The position numbers and the translations under genes are program-made. A model generated the notes under the pieces. The model was not told the origin of the DNA, did no database searches, and saw nothing but the letters and a program-made list of their open reading frames with translations. 64,000 nt of DNA from NCBI GenBank assembly GCA_025716815.1, contig JAIXMN010000001.1, positions 744,001 through 808,000 of the forward strand, given 5' to 3'. Below, piece by piece: positions 1 through 11,216 of the stretch. This DNA comes from Dichotomocladium elegans. Its lineage: Eukaryota; Mucoromycota; Mucoromycetes; Mucorales; Lichtheimiaceae. Numbering within the stretch: position 1 is the stretch's first letter; each line of letters opens with the position of its first letter.

Positions 1-3000
1 GAGAAGGTCAAGGAAGAAGCCGAACAGTTTTTGACACTTCGCAATAAGCTTCAAGGTACTGTCTAAGAATATCGTATTATCGTGGAGACTCATTACCATT
101 TTAAAGATAAAATTGCCGAGCTCCAAAGGGATCTTCGCGACACCAAACGGGAGCTCAAAGAGACAACTGCTGAAAAGGAATCCTTAGAGCAAAGTTTCAG
201 TGAAATGGCCGATTCTCTAGAAATGATGACCCTTGATAAAGAAGTCGCAGAAGAGCGAGCCGAATCCTTGCAGGAAGAGGTTGACCTTTTAAAGGATAAG
301 ATTCAAGAAATCAGCGTCGACCTTGATGTACTAAAGAGAGAAGCAGGTACGATAACCGGCCAATAGTACCTATATCACGGAACTCACGCTACATCATGAT
401 GCAGACATCCTTAATAGAGCGCCCGATGTGAACGGGGACGGCCGGACGTCATTAGAAGTTGTACAGCTAGAACGACAAAACGAGCGTCTAAGAGAAGCCC
501 TCCTTCGGTAACGTTGCTATTCGAGATCAAAATGTAAAATCATGATTAACGTTCTTTCTGCAGATTGCGTGATGTGACAGCTGAACATGAGGAAGAACTT
601 AATGCAAAGGTTAAGCAGCTTGAGGAAGAGAACTATGATCTCTTGGAGATCAGCGGTATGTAAATTACAGAGCAGGAAAACGGCGTTTGCTAATATTACG
701 TATTGTATTTATAGTTCAGTATGAAAAAGTTAAGCAGAAACTGGATCTTGCAGAAAGCCAAATAGAAGACTTGAGGCAACGCCTAGATGACGCACTGGGT
801 GCAGAAGATCTTGTGGAGCAATTGACGGAAAAGAATCTCCAGCTCACCGAGCGACTTGAGGAACTAAACTCGGCCAATGATGAACTCGAGGCTCTGAAGG
901 AACTTGCTGATGAACTTGAAGAAAACCATGTAGAGACTGAGAAGCAGCTCCAAGCTGAAATTGGTAAGTCAACGTCCTGGAAGAATCAAATACTACGGAT
1001 TGTTTATTCACTGGTGGGCGATGATTATCTTGTAGATCACCGGGATATGCTCCTTCGGGAGCAGCTTGTGCGGATCAAGGCGTGCGATGAAACTAATCTC
1101 GACTACGAAAATACCATTCAACAGTTCCGTGAACTGGTGCAGAACCTGCAATAGTACGTATATAAATTTTTAGAATCACCAAGATGTGAATATTTAAACA
1201 TACAAATAGCGATCTTGACCAGATGCGCCAGAAGTATGCTGATCAAGAGAATGAAAAAATGAACTTGGCCAGCCAATCGCAAGAAATGATGTCCTTGAAC
1301 ATGCAGCTCCAATCCACCGTCATGAAGGCCCAAGCGAAGCAGATTGACCTTGAACTGCGCAAACTCGAGGCTGCACAGGCAAATGACAGACTCAGCTATA
1401 TTCAGGTTAGTGTTTCCTTTCAAAAGCCCAATCTTCATTTGCTCTGCAGCTAAAGTCTTTTACACTAAGCCATATTTGCCGGATGCGTTCATGAGAACTG
1501 AGAATGATCCAATCTCCTGCTTGTTGCTATTTAAACGCTTAGTGTTCAAATCTGAACTTATCATTAAGCACTTGGATCAAACTCATCCTGTCAGCGAAAA
1601 GATTATGGAAAATGTGTCCGAGAGCCTTGTATCTGTTTGCGAGGTTGGTAACAGCGAAAAAAGGTTCATGTAGCTGCCCGCTAATCATTTTGACATTCTC
1701 GCTTTTTAGCTGAGACAGAAGGCAGCATACCTAAGCGACATGGCAAAACGCTTTGTCACTTTCATTAAGCATTGCACACCCGATGAGTTCCTCAAAATGG
1801 CTCGTGTGTATCATGACCTTGTTGGGTCAGAGCGAAAGTATGTGCCGTTTATGTACTCAAGCAACGATCTCTGCTTTCTTACTCGAGATTTTGAATAGGC
1901 TTAATGCCCTTGTTGAATTCTTCCGCACGGATGAAGCAAATGACTCGGACTCCATTCTGGATCTTCAAAGGTATGTATTGGATCCTAAGATTGAATTGTT
2001 TTCCTCAGTATCTGGTAGAATTATCGCCCATTTGGAGCACCTGGCCGAAATTCATTTGACAAAGACCACCGAAGCAGACAATGCAGACCTCTTCTACGGC
2101 TTGACACGTGCACTTGATATGAATGCTGACAAGATGATGGTCGAACTGACTTTTGTGCGACAGCTCGTTTACAACGCGGCCAATACCGAAGGTAATCTAT
2201 AACAAGGTACTAAGAAAGAAGTACTCAACTTTTTTCAAGGCATGATTGTCACTGAGGGTTTGGTTCAAATGGACTATGACTACGTTGAGCCTCTTGGGCG
2301 TCTTGTTGCTGAAACCAAGACCTGCAAGATGATTTCCAAGTAAGTACTCTGGATGCATATATTCTCGTGAGAACAGGTTCTCTAAACATGGCTCTCGTGA
2401 CGATTAGGAAACTCATGCGCCAGCTTGACGACCTATCCGAACAGGCTCTTACTGCAAAGGCTGACCACATGCATCGTTTCAAGACGATGTATGCACTAAG
2501 CAGTAAGCTTAGCCGCTTCTGCTTCGAGGTATGGAATATTTTATTATCGCTATACACGATAGCTTACTTTGTCAATGTTTAGGTTTTGAAACAAATCCTT
2601 GGCTACCTCGATAGTAAGCGTGCCAACAGGGAAGAGATCAGTCTAAAGGAGTTGCAGCGCATCGTTTACAACAAGGCCGACGATATCTTGGATATTTCTG
2701 AGACCATAATGTGGGATGGGTGCTTGAAGATGCTTAAGTCGCTCTCTAACGAGCTTACAACAACTCTAAAGCGCATTGACCACGACAACCGCATGGATAA
2801 GAGTGTGTAGTTAATAGACGGATGATTTAGAGGCAAGAGCTGACCAGCCATCCACATAGTTGCCACGGGCATCCCGCCTTGGGTCCAGAGAGCATCGGAC
2901 ATGAAGGCCGAAGTGATGGTCAACCATGACCTTGAGCGCAAGCTCCAACAGCACACTGAAGAGATCTTCAAACTTATTAAGGATGTCAAAATGAAGGACC

Positions 3001-4085
3001 AAGCTCTTCAAGAAGCGAGCATCAAGGTTGACTTGCTGGAACGTCGTATGGACGCTGCAAAGAAGGAGGCGGAGCAAATTATGACGCTTGAAGAAAACTT
3101 AGAAAAGGCCAGAGCTCAGACACAAATGTACAGCGAGGCTATGGAGAACCTTCAAGCGGAGTATGAAGGGCTCGAGCAAGAGAACCTTGAGCTCAAGAAG
3201 CTTGTGTCAGTCAGCAAGGAAGACAAGCGCAAATCCCTTAATGCGAAGCCAAGAGCTTTTGATGACGAAGCTACTACGGATAGCGTCGCGTTTTCGTCCG
3301 TGAACTCCCAGGAACTTGTCAATATGCACAGTCAGGTACCTGTTGATATTCTTTTTATACCGAGGAACAGAAAACACTAAACGAGGATCGGATAGATGGA
3401 AATACTAAAGGCAGGGATTCGCTATCTTCGTGCAGAAAATGCTCACCTAAAGAGCTGTGATCTTGCACGCACCCTACAACTTGATACACTTCCCAAGTCT
3501 GTTGTGCATGTTGCAGAGGAAGACCAAGAAGAGACAGACGGTGAGGAAGGTGATGCAGTGAAACCCAGGACAGGGGTTATCAGTGCACGAGACACTATCC
3601 GGTCCATTGCTACTGAGAGTCGCATCCTTTTAAAGGATATGCGCACTGTCGGTGCATCACCCAAGGTCGTGTCACTTGTAGATGGAGAGCGCCTTGGGCG
3701 ATGGCAGAGCATGAAGAAGACGCCAGATTACCAGTATCAGACACAGCAGTCCGTGTTATACACGCTCAAGCAGCGTAGTGAGCAGCTCCAGTCCAAGCTC
3801 AGCCATCTTCAACATACCAGCGATGACAAGACTCAACGAGTAGTATCAAATATACAAGTAAGTCTCAACGCACGTTTTTGTTCTTTTGGTCACTGAATGT
3901 GGGTGATTTATTAAACACAGCCGTTGCAGCGTCCACTCGAGTATTTGTCGCAATCCATTGCGAAAGTACAGATACCCCTGCTGTCGAGTGCAGCTTCTTC
4001 TATCTCGACCGCTCCCCGGCGCCATTGCATTCAACTGACGAGTGCGTCTGAATTCGAGCGCATTCATAGCATTTTTATTCGTTAA
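1..4085 (+). CDS. DCTN1: Dynactin large subunit p150-Glued, 3' part (5' end outside window)
   Basis: The p150 subunit of dynactin links cytoplasmic dynein to cargo and microtubules. Exons read as 1-55, 107-346, 405-507, 564-655, 715-963, 1036-1153, 1210-1405, 1470-1643, 1710-1837, 1899-1970, 2019-2191, 2240-2339, 2408-2528, 2583-2802, 2860-3335, 3396-3857, 3921-4085, giving 1047 residues. The first residues are a long coiled coil carrying MTLDKEVAEERAESLQEEV (about residue 58) and DALGAEDLVEQLTEKN (about 190), both hallmark p150 segments. A globular part with LPDAFMRTEND (about 353), a second coiled coil and the conserved C-terminal dynactin region follow. The N-terminal CAP-Gly microtubule-binding domain must lie left of the window. 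Introns are 48-75 nt and keep frame. The donor near 2803 is the least certain. The stop faces the next gene's stop 172 bp away. The family call is secure. Confidence 0.93.
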
Positions 4086-4201
4086 CTATCCTCACACCCC
4101 TTGCACATGTTATTTTTCTTTATTATTATGCACTTCCCACACAAATGCGCACGCATATACATGAACAACCCCTTTCGACTGATAACTTCCTCTTCTTAAA
4201 T

Positions 4202-4219
4202 TATATATATATATATATA
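4202..4219. repeat. (TA)n microsatellite between convergent genes
   Basis: An uninterrupted TA run lies between the stop codons of the dynactin and RMND1-like genes, so it sits in one or both 3' UTRs. Confidence 0.9.
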
Positions 4220-4257
4220 CTTATATCTATGTAGAATATGAAATTTTCTCTCTTCAT

Positions 4258-5231
4258 TTAGCCTTGGTTAGCAGTAGCAAGATCTTTGGCCAGCTCCAAC
4301 TTTTTATGGAGGATCTCGATGCGGGGCCGGACGTCCAGCCGCTCAGAGATTTGCGAGTAATAGTCTATGGAGAGGGGGCGGATTTCAACTGTTGGCGAGC
4401 GTCCAAAGCACAAATGTCATAATCCTACCTTGGAGATCCGGTCTCGCCCAGCTCAAGTCGGACGTGTTGAGGAATCCCCAGTCGGCTTCTTCGCAAAGCT
4501 GTTTTCTGAACTGGAGCACCTGATTGATTGATGGGGCTGGCCGGAGGAGGAGCATGGCGTCGAGTGTGTTCTCAAAGACCGTCAGGCGGGCGGATCGGGC
4601 CATGCCGTAAGAAAACGCGACCTTGGCCAGTAAAGGTGATGCGTGTGGGTTCAGCAGGATCAAGTGGCCCTTGATGCCCGTGGGTCTATATATATCGTTC
4701 CATTAGGTTGGTGTAAATCATTGGTAGAGGTGAGGCGAAAGGGGAAGAGAAAAAGAAGCTTACTCGTCCTGGTCATAGGCGTAATCAAAGGATGCTGCTG
4801 CTGCCGCTGCAGTAGTCTGCGCGTGATAGGCCCAGGTGACGTGGGTGTGCTTGAACAGAAATGCTTCGCCGCCCTGGGCCAGTTGGATATGCTGGTAGTC
4901 GTTGCTTTCGGTCGGCAAACTCATCGCGTCTTTGGGTATGGCCATTGGCGTAGCATAGGCGCGACACTGCTGGGCCTGTTGTTGCTACAGTGAGTAATCC
5001 CATCCCATGGGTCACGCGTTTTCTCTCTCTCCCCACCAGCCCCTCACTTGCATGAAGCGTAAACTCGGCCGTGGTCAATGGATTCATCTCTGCCTCAACC
5101 TGATTGACCATGCGCATCAAATTCTGCAACGCTCCGACATCCTGATCCTTTTTACCAATTCCTCGAATGGTGCTCGAGTATGTCCGTGCAAAGATCAAAC
5201 ACACGCGACGCTTGCATAGTTGGGGGAGCAT
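4258..5231 (-). CDS. Mitochondrial RMND1/Mrx10-like protein (DUF155 family)
   Basis: DUF155 proteins (human RMND1, yeast Mrx10/YDR282C) are inner-membrane mitochondrial proteins that support mitochondrial translation. Exons on the minus strand are 5231-5037, 4984-4764, 4685-4429 and 4388-4258 (267 residues). The N-terminus is basic and hydroxylated (MLPQLCKRRV, then RTYSST), like a mitochondrial presequence. Family landmarks seen are GEAFLFKHTHVTW (the FFF..G.VVFW strand), VAFSYGMARSARLTVFEN (RMND1 has AFSNALCLSVKLAIWE), an NTSDL segment and a closing helix ERLDVRPRIEILHKKLEL. It is short: the spacer between the first and second landmarks is reduced to an alanine-rich linker, and no C-terminal membrane helix remains. 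The first donor (5036, GTGGGG) is chosen because only it keeps frame; the consensus-like GTGAGG at 5047 does not. Family call fairly sure, N-terminus less so. Confidence 0.68.
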
Positions 5232-5412
5232 GACGGAATAAGACGGGATGGGCTGCTGGAACGGGCAAAATAAATGTTTATATTTTATTTTATTTTTTGG
5301 ATAGAACGTCTGTGTAGGTTCGAACGGTATGGATCGTCCTTTTTTTTTACCCCTTCGTTCTTTTGATAGGAAAGGATTGTGCTGAGGTAAGAGGTGAAAT
5401 GGGGTAAAAGTT

Positions 5413-7507
5413 CTAGGCAAACAAGATGACAAGCGCAACCATGCCAACGGTGATGAAGAGGTTTGCACGGATGGACGACCCCGCGCCAGGACGGGTATAA
5501 CCAATAATACAGTCGGTGGCGCACTGGAATGCCAACGAGTTGGGGTTCCGAACGATTTCTTGGTCTGGGCAGACCTGGAACTGGTTCGGCGTCATGTAGC
5601 AGTAGCCTAACGCGACTGGAGCCATGAAGGACGGGAAGTGGCCATTCAGCTGGTTGTAGTTGAGGCTCACGTACTCGAGCTTTGACAAGCTCGCAAAGGA
5701 GTCGGGGATAGAACCCGTCAAACCGTTGTGGCCGAGCAGACTAGCAAGACACATATCATCATCAGTCAATATAACCCATACCTACTAGTAGCACCACCTC
5801 GGCTCACATTCGTTTCAAGTTAACAAGCTTGCCAATGTCATTTGAGATGGAGCCCGTGAGTCGATTATAGGAAAGATCGCTTATCGGGGGATGGGCATGA
5901 AACACAAAAGAACGGTTATTCGCGGTATAATTTAGACGCATCACCCACTTACAGATAAGTAAGGCCGGTAAGGTTGTAAAGAGACTCGGGAATAGTGCCG
6001 TTGAACATTTGGCCACCGAGGTAGAGGCCTTGGAGTTGAACGAGATTGCCGATGGTAGGCGGAATGTGGCCAAGTAGATGATTGTCGCGGATATTCCTAT
6101 AGAAACAGGGTTGCCGTCGTAAGTAAGGGGGGGTGCGCGGGATCAATAGATTGGAGGTTAGTTGCTTACAAGGTAGTAATCGAAACCAAGTTGCCGATCT
6201 CGTTCGGAAGAATACCATTGAACATATTATTGTCGAGATACCTAATTCATCAACCAAAATGAGCGTCGTCCCGTTTTGGCCAAAGCGTCCTCTCTCGTTC
6301 TTCTTACAAAGACTTTAGATTGGGGAGAGCCAGGAGGTTTGTTGGGAACGGACCGCCGAGTTGATTATTACTTAGATAAATGGCTGGTTTGCAAGACGAG
6401 ATGAGTTCCATTTTGCGCTGTCCTCTGCGTCAACGGTAACATACCCGTCAATGTCTTGATGTTTCCCCATGTGTCCGGTATGGAGCCCGAGAAGGAATTA
6501 TTTTTGAGATGGCTGTGGAATATGGGTAGAGTGCACCGTTAGCGACTTGGGCAAGATGGTCGTTAAGCGATAAAACAGAAAACAAGCGGTTTTACATGGT
6601 GTCAAGAAGGGGCACCTGACCAAACGCAGTCAGGCCCCCGCTCAGTTGGTTTACATCCAAGTTCAAGGTGCGCAGATAGGGCATGTTGACCAAAGAACCC
6701 GGAAGCGATCCTGAAAGCTGGTTGTTGCTCAGGTCCCTATCCATTTTCCATTGTCAACTATTCTTTCTATACATCCATATCAATCGGCTTACAGCATCGT
6801 CAGGGTGGAAAGCGAGCCAAAGATGTCCGGTAGCTCACCAACGAGATTGTTGTACGGAAGCTCACTATCAAAGGACGCGTTGTTTAATGGACTGTGCTTT
6901 CTGATCCGACGCCATGCATTTTACGCCACTCTTTACAGTTTAACCACAGCGCCGTTATTGCACGAAACGCCGAACCAGCCACTGCAACAGGTAGACATAT
7001 CGTCCCCTGTCCAGCCAGTCGACACAACCCATGAGTTGCCGTTAAGCGAATTGAAAAGCTGCTTAAGCGCAGTGCAGACTGCCGGATCAACAGTCCCGGT
7101 TCCTTCGGGTTCTGAATCGGTCTCATTGGGTGGGATATCGGTCGGGCCAGCGGTGGGTCCGGCAGTGGTGGCGCTGTCTGTAGGCGTAGGGTCGCTGCCG
7201 TCACTTGTGGGTGAAGGATTGCTTCCATCATCTGTCGGTGCAGGATTGTTGCCGTCGTCTGTGGGTGCAGGGTTGCTGTCGTCGTCTGTGGGTGTAGAAT
7301 TATCTGTGTTCGGATCTTCAGTAGGAACGGGTTCGCCGTCGCCGTTGTTGGGATCGTCTGTTGGTTCGGTGTCTACAGAGAAGATACGTTGGGTATGTCT
7401 CCTTGCACGTTGCGGGTAGACCGTGGCAGCAGTTGCATACCTTGGGCGACCGCAAGGGCTAGCAATGATATCAGCAGTAACAAGAGAATCCAACGCGACC
7501 GTCTCAT
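5413..7507 (-). CDS. Secreted leucine-rich-repeat protein with C-terminal hydrophobic anchor
   Basis: A cell-surface LRR protein of 500 residues in ten exons: 7507-7441, 7372-6937, 6891-6793, 6736-6596, 6512-6445, 6383-6308, 6241-6170, 6096-5953, 5879-5808, 5740-5413. The start gives MRRSRWILLLLLISLLALAV, a clear signal peptide. Next comes a Pro/Thr/Asp-rich stalk (about residues 25-95, repeats of the type PAPTDDGNN), then a plant-type LRR N-terminal cap with NSLNGNSW and a CC...W.GVSC pattern. About ten LRRs of the LxxLxLSxNxLSGxIP type follow, then a Cys-containing C-cap. The last ~20 residues (NLFITVGMVALVILFA) are hydrophobic and end at the stop, suggesting a GPI signal or tail anchor. 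No kinase domain is present. Repeats match exons: lengths 72, 144 and 72 nt occur, with most internal boundaries in phase 2. Ligand or role unknown; recognition or wall function is inference. Confidence 0.82.
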
Positions 7508-9459
7508 TGCTACAGCACGAGGTTGGGGTGTGTTTGGATGGAAGGGGGGTTTCTAAGAAAAGAGAAGAGAGGGAGGGAAAAGAAAATATTATCGATCGCT
7601 GTTTACATTTTTGGTCGTGCAATGTTTTGTCCTATTTTTACTTCAATAGTCGAGACGTTCCTGTGTAACATCCTTCCACCCGCAGTCGTCTCTTTTTAAA
7701 ACCGCAGATCTCGCCCATTTCCGATGCCACACACATCTCGTCCCTCCCTGACCTATGATTGGTCGATTTTGTCAGTAATGCGCTCTTGTTCTGGTGCCCA
7801 CATGACACTTCTATTTTCGAGTATAAAGCTTCGCATAGTCCGCGGAGAATGCTACTCTTTTTAAGTTTAAGAAATGAGAGCGGCTTAGAGAACTAACAAC
7901 GCATCACGATAATGCTTCAAAAACATACCGGGTCACGACCGGCGGTACCTATTGTCAGCGAGATCCGATGAACTCTTCATCGATGCCTTTTTTTTTTTGC
8001 AAATAGGCGAAGTTCATAAAATCAAAATGGCGGATCCGAAGTGGTCGGTAGCGGTATCTGTGTAAAAGGGACATGAAAGTAGTAACAGAGACTTGCGTTA
8101 TGTAACCTGCACATCTAATGGTCGCTTCGCTCTATGTAAATTGGAGTGCCCTTGCTCTCTTTTGTATTCTTTGGTCTTACGGTGTATGGCCTTGCAGCCG
8201 GGTTTCACAAACACAGATACAGCAGGTTCCTTCTGTCCTGATCAGTGGCTATATTGTTCTTCACTATGCGCAATAAATGTACGTAGGCGAGGATTTACAT
8301 AGTCGATCCATCTTCTCTCCAGGACCCGCCATCTCGCCGAACTCAGAATGATGGTCAACCGCCTTCCGGAGCCCTGTAGCACCAGCGCCGTCAACATGAA
8401 CGGTCCCACGGAATCGGACCAACTCCCTCAGACTCCTGGGGCCCCGTACGCCTTGGATTTCAGGTTAACCACCCGTCCTGCAGTAGCCGATATGTACCAG
8501 CCATGGGTGGTTCGATTTGGAAACCCAGGTTGAGGCTCCAATGCGTTCTGCTGTCGATCTCTACGTAGCATTCTGTCGTTCTTTTTGAGTAAATCAGTCC
8601 TTCAAGGTTTTGGCGGATGCACGGTTTGGCAGTATATTGCAAGGATTGGGAATTAAACACGGAGTACATACTTCAGTAGATTACATAGAATCATAAGCTA
8701 TGCTAGCGTTGTTCTTTTACTAATGCAATCGGCTTCTTTATAGGTAGGTTTCGTACAACGATATGGATGTGAGGATTATGTACGATGGCTAAGAAACAAG
8801 ATCAAATGAATGCTATGAGGTATATATGCTTCCAGCGCAAACAACCCCACACCTCTTCATAGCTTTGGTCTCTCCACTTTCGTTGGACTATTTCAGATGA
8901 AAAAAGACAGCGGCAGGCCAAGTACATTCGATTACCAAGAAAAAAAGCGATGCCGTTTCAAGTCCTTGGAATTAACAAAACGGATGCTGAAGACTTTGGA
9001 AAGGCTCGCGACCAAACTGTTAGAGGGCTCTACACAAGGTATACACGCATCCATGTATGTCTGCTTCAAAAAATTGTGTTCATCATGTTCTGAAAAAGCC
9101 TTGCACCAGATTGAAGCCGGCCGGGAAAATTCTGTATTGTTTCTGCGTCGCTTGCAAAGCCTGATCAGTGGACTATGAGATCAAAGAAAAGAAATATAAG
9201 ACCAAGGCCGTCAAACGGTCAAGTCCCTTTGTCTGATGCAGGCAGCGACTATTATAACGATGAGCATCTTGACGCACGTGGTCGACCGGTGGCGTATCAT
9301 AAAGTTTCCTTGGGCGAGTGCCCTTCCAATGCTGCTGCATATTTATACCGTAGGACACCCCGTGGGAAGATTGGCCGATTCATCGCCGCCTTTGGACTAT
9401 TTATTAACATCCCTGATTTTTTTGAGATTTCTTTTTTGCCTTGCTTTTTTTTAATAACA
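7508..9459. other. Intergenic region between divergent LRR and aminotransferase genes; one doubtful ORF
   Basis: Nearly 2 kb without a gene I can defend. It must hold the promoters of both flanking genes. Between about 8897 and 9178 there is an open frame (starting MKKDSGRPSTF) and, in another frame of the same DNA, a stretch reading RQAKYIRLPRKKAMPF; possible splice sites at 9033-9105 do not keep either frame. It could be a small unrecognised gene, a decayed one, or chance. A short polyT run at 7988-7997 is the only obvious simple repeat. Confidence 0.4.
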
Positions 9460-11095
9460 ATGTCTGGCTGGAACGTCAAGTCTTCGGATCTCTCCAAACG
9501 CGCGATCAACCCCATCAGAAACATCGTCGACAAACTCCAGATCGACCCCAACGCCAAAAAGTCGTTTATTAGTCTCTCAATCGGTTAGTGCTGGGCTCCG
9601 ACACGCATCCCTTTTTTGTTCACGTCAATCGCGGCCACTGACATTGACATTTTCCCTTGCAGGCGATCCAACCGTCTTTGGCAACTTTAACGTCCATCAA
9701 AGTGCAAATGAAGCCCTCATTCGTCAGATAAATTCGATCAAGCATAATGGATATACACCTGCACAGGGTATATAGATAAATCGGTTATCTTTCTTGAGCC
9801 CGCATGAACTGTTTACCCGAGAATGAGTCATCCTAACTCTTTTGAATGATGAACATGCCAGGAACCCTCGCTGCCCGGGATGCAATTGCTCGTAAACACA
9901 CGGTCCCTGGTATTGCTCCTCTGACCCCCAGCGATGTGATATTGACTCATGGCTGCTCGCACGCATTGGATATCTGTGTTTCTGCTCTCTGCAATCCTGG
10001 TCAGAACATTCTTTTGCCGCGCCCCGGCTTCTCACTCTACAAAGCCCTGGCGGTTGTCAAGGAAGTCGAGGTCCGCTTCTATGACTTGCTACCCGAGCAA
10101 AACTGGCACATTGACGTTAAACAACTTGAATCCTTGATTGACGAGAATACGGCCTGCATCTTGGTCAACAAGTGCGTTTTGTTTTAACGACCTATCAACG
10201 AAGCGACTTCAATGTACTGATCTGATCCATTCTCCCTATTTGTTGTATAGTCCTTCTAATCCTTGTGGATCTGTGTACCCCAAGGAGCATCTCCAGGCCA
10301 TCCTTGCGGTGGCCGCCAAGCACTATGTCCCGATCATTGCGGATGAGATCTACTGCGATCTGGTTTTCAAGGGCAACACCTTCTATCCTATGGCCACGCT
10401 CACCCAAGATGTCCCAATTCTGTCGGTCGGCGGTTTGGCTAAGAAATGGCTAGTTCCTGGCTGGCGCATGGGATGGATCCTTGTGCATGACCGCCATAAC
10501 GCCTTTGACGCGGAAGTTCGCACGGCTCTCGGTAACCTAAGCGCGCTACTCCTCGCCCCAAATTCTCTTGTCCAGGCAGCGCTCGACGATATTATACATA
10601 ACACACCCCAGACATTCTACGATGAGACCATCAAACAGATAGAGGTATGCTGTTTGCCATGAACAAACAACAGAGTAAAGTAAGCCCGATTTGCTAATCC
10701 TTCGTACATACCTCTGTAGCACAATGCAAAGCTCAGCTATGACGTCCTGTCCAAGATCGACGGACTTTCGCCTGTTACTCCTCAGGGCGCAATGTACATG
10801 ATGGTCGGTGTCGATATTACCAAGTTCAAAGACATCAGCTCGGATGTTGAATTCAGCCAGAAGCTCGTGGCGGAGGAGAACGTACTCTGCCTTCCCGGCC
10901 AGGTATACAGAGACCCTAAGAAATCGGATATTATTCGAATGTCTTAATACTTGCCTTTGTTTCTAGTGCTTCGATTATCCCAACTATATCCGACTTGTAA
11001 TTACTCCACCAGCTGATAGCCTCCGTGAGGCTTACGATCGCATAGCCGAATTTTGCGCAAGACATCGTAAAGCAAACGGAGCTAAGAAGTTGTAA
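9460..11095 (+). CDS. TAT: Tyrosine aminotransferase (class I/II PLP enzyme)
   Basis: Transfers the amino group of tyrosine to 2-oxoglutarate, the first step of tyrosine catabolism, with pyridoxal phosphate. Exons are 9460-9583, 9663-9767, 9862-10171, 10251-10644, 10720-10902 and 10967-11095 (414 residues, the usual fungal/animal core length). It opens with [20 protein letters not shown]. Typical TAT blocks follow: [50 protein letters not shown], and [10 protein letters not shown] with the PLP-ring Asp. [18 protein letters not shown] holds the Schiff-base Lys within LAKKW and the phosphate-binding Arg. The C-terminus has [10 protein letters not shown] with the carboxylate-binding Arg. The same frame is open upstream to 9175, but conservation begins at MSGWNV, so the start is placed there. 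Confidence 0.93.
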
Positions 11096-11216
11096 TGTAT
11101 TCACTTACTGCAGGATAATTATTACCTGTCTTTTTTTCGTACTTTGATAAGGAGATTAAATAAAAATAAGGCATTATCGTCGTCTCTGACACTTTTATCC
11201 TCCCCATCTTCCAGCA

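Noticed and set aside
56..67. A 12-nt GT...AG micro-intron in the first visible dynactin codons
   Set aside because: A normal 51-nt intron (56-106) with the same donor also keeps frame and joins LRNKLQ to DKIAEL, so the micro-intron is unnecessary.
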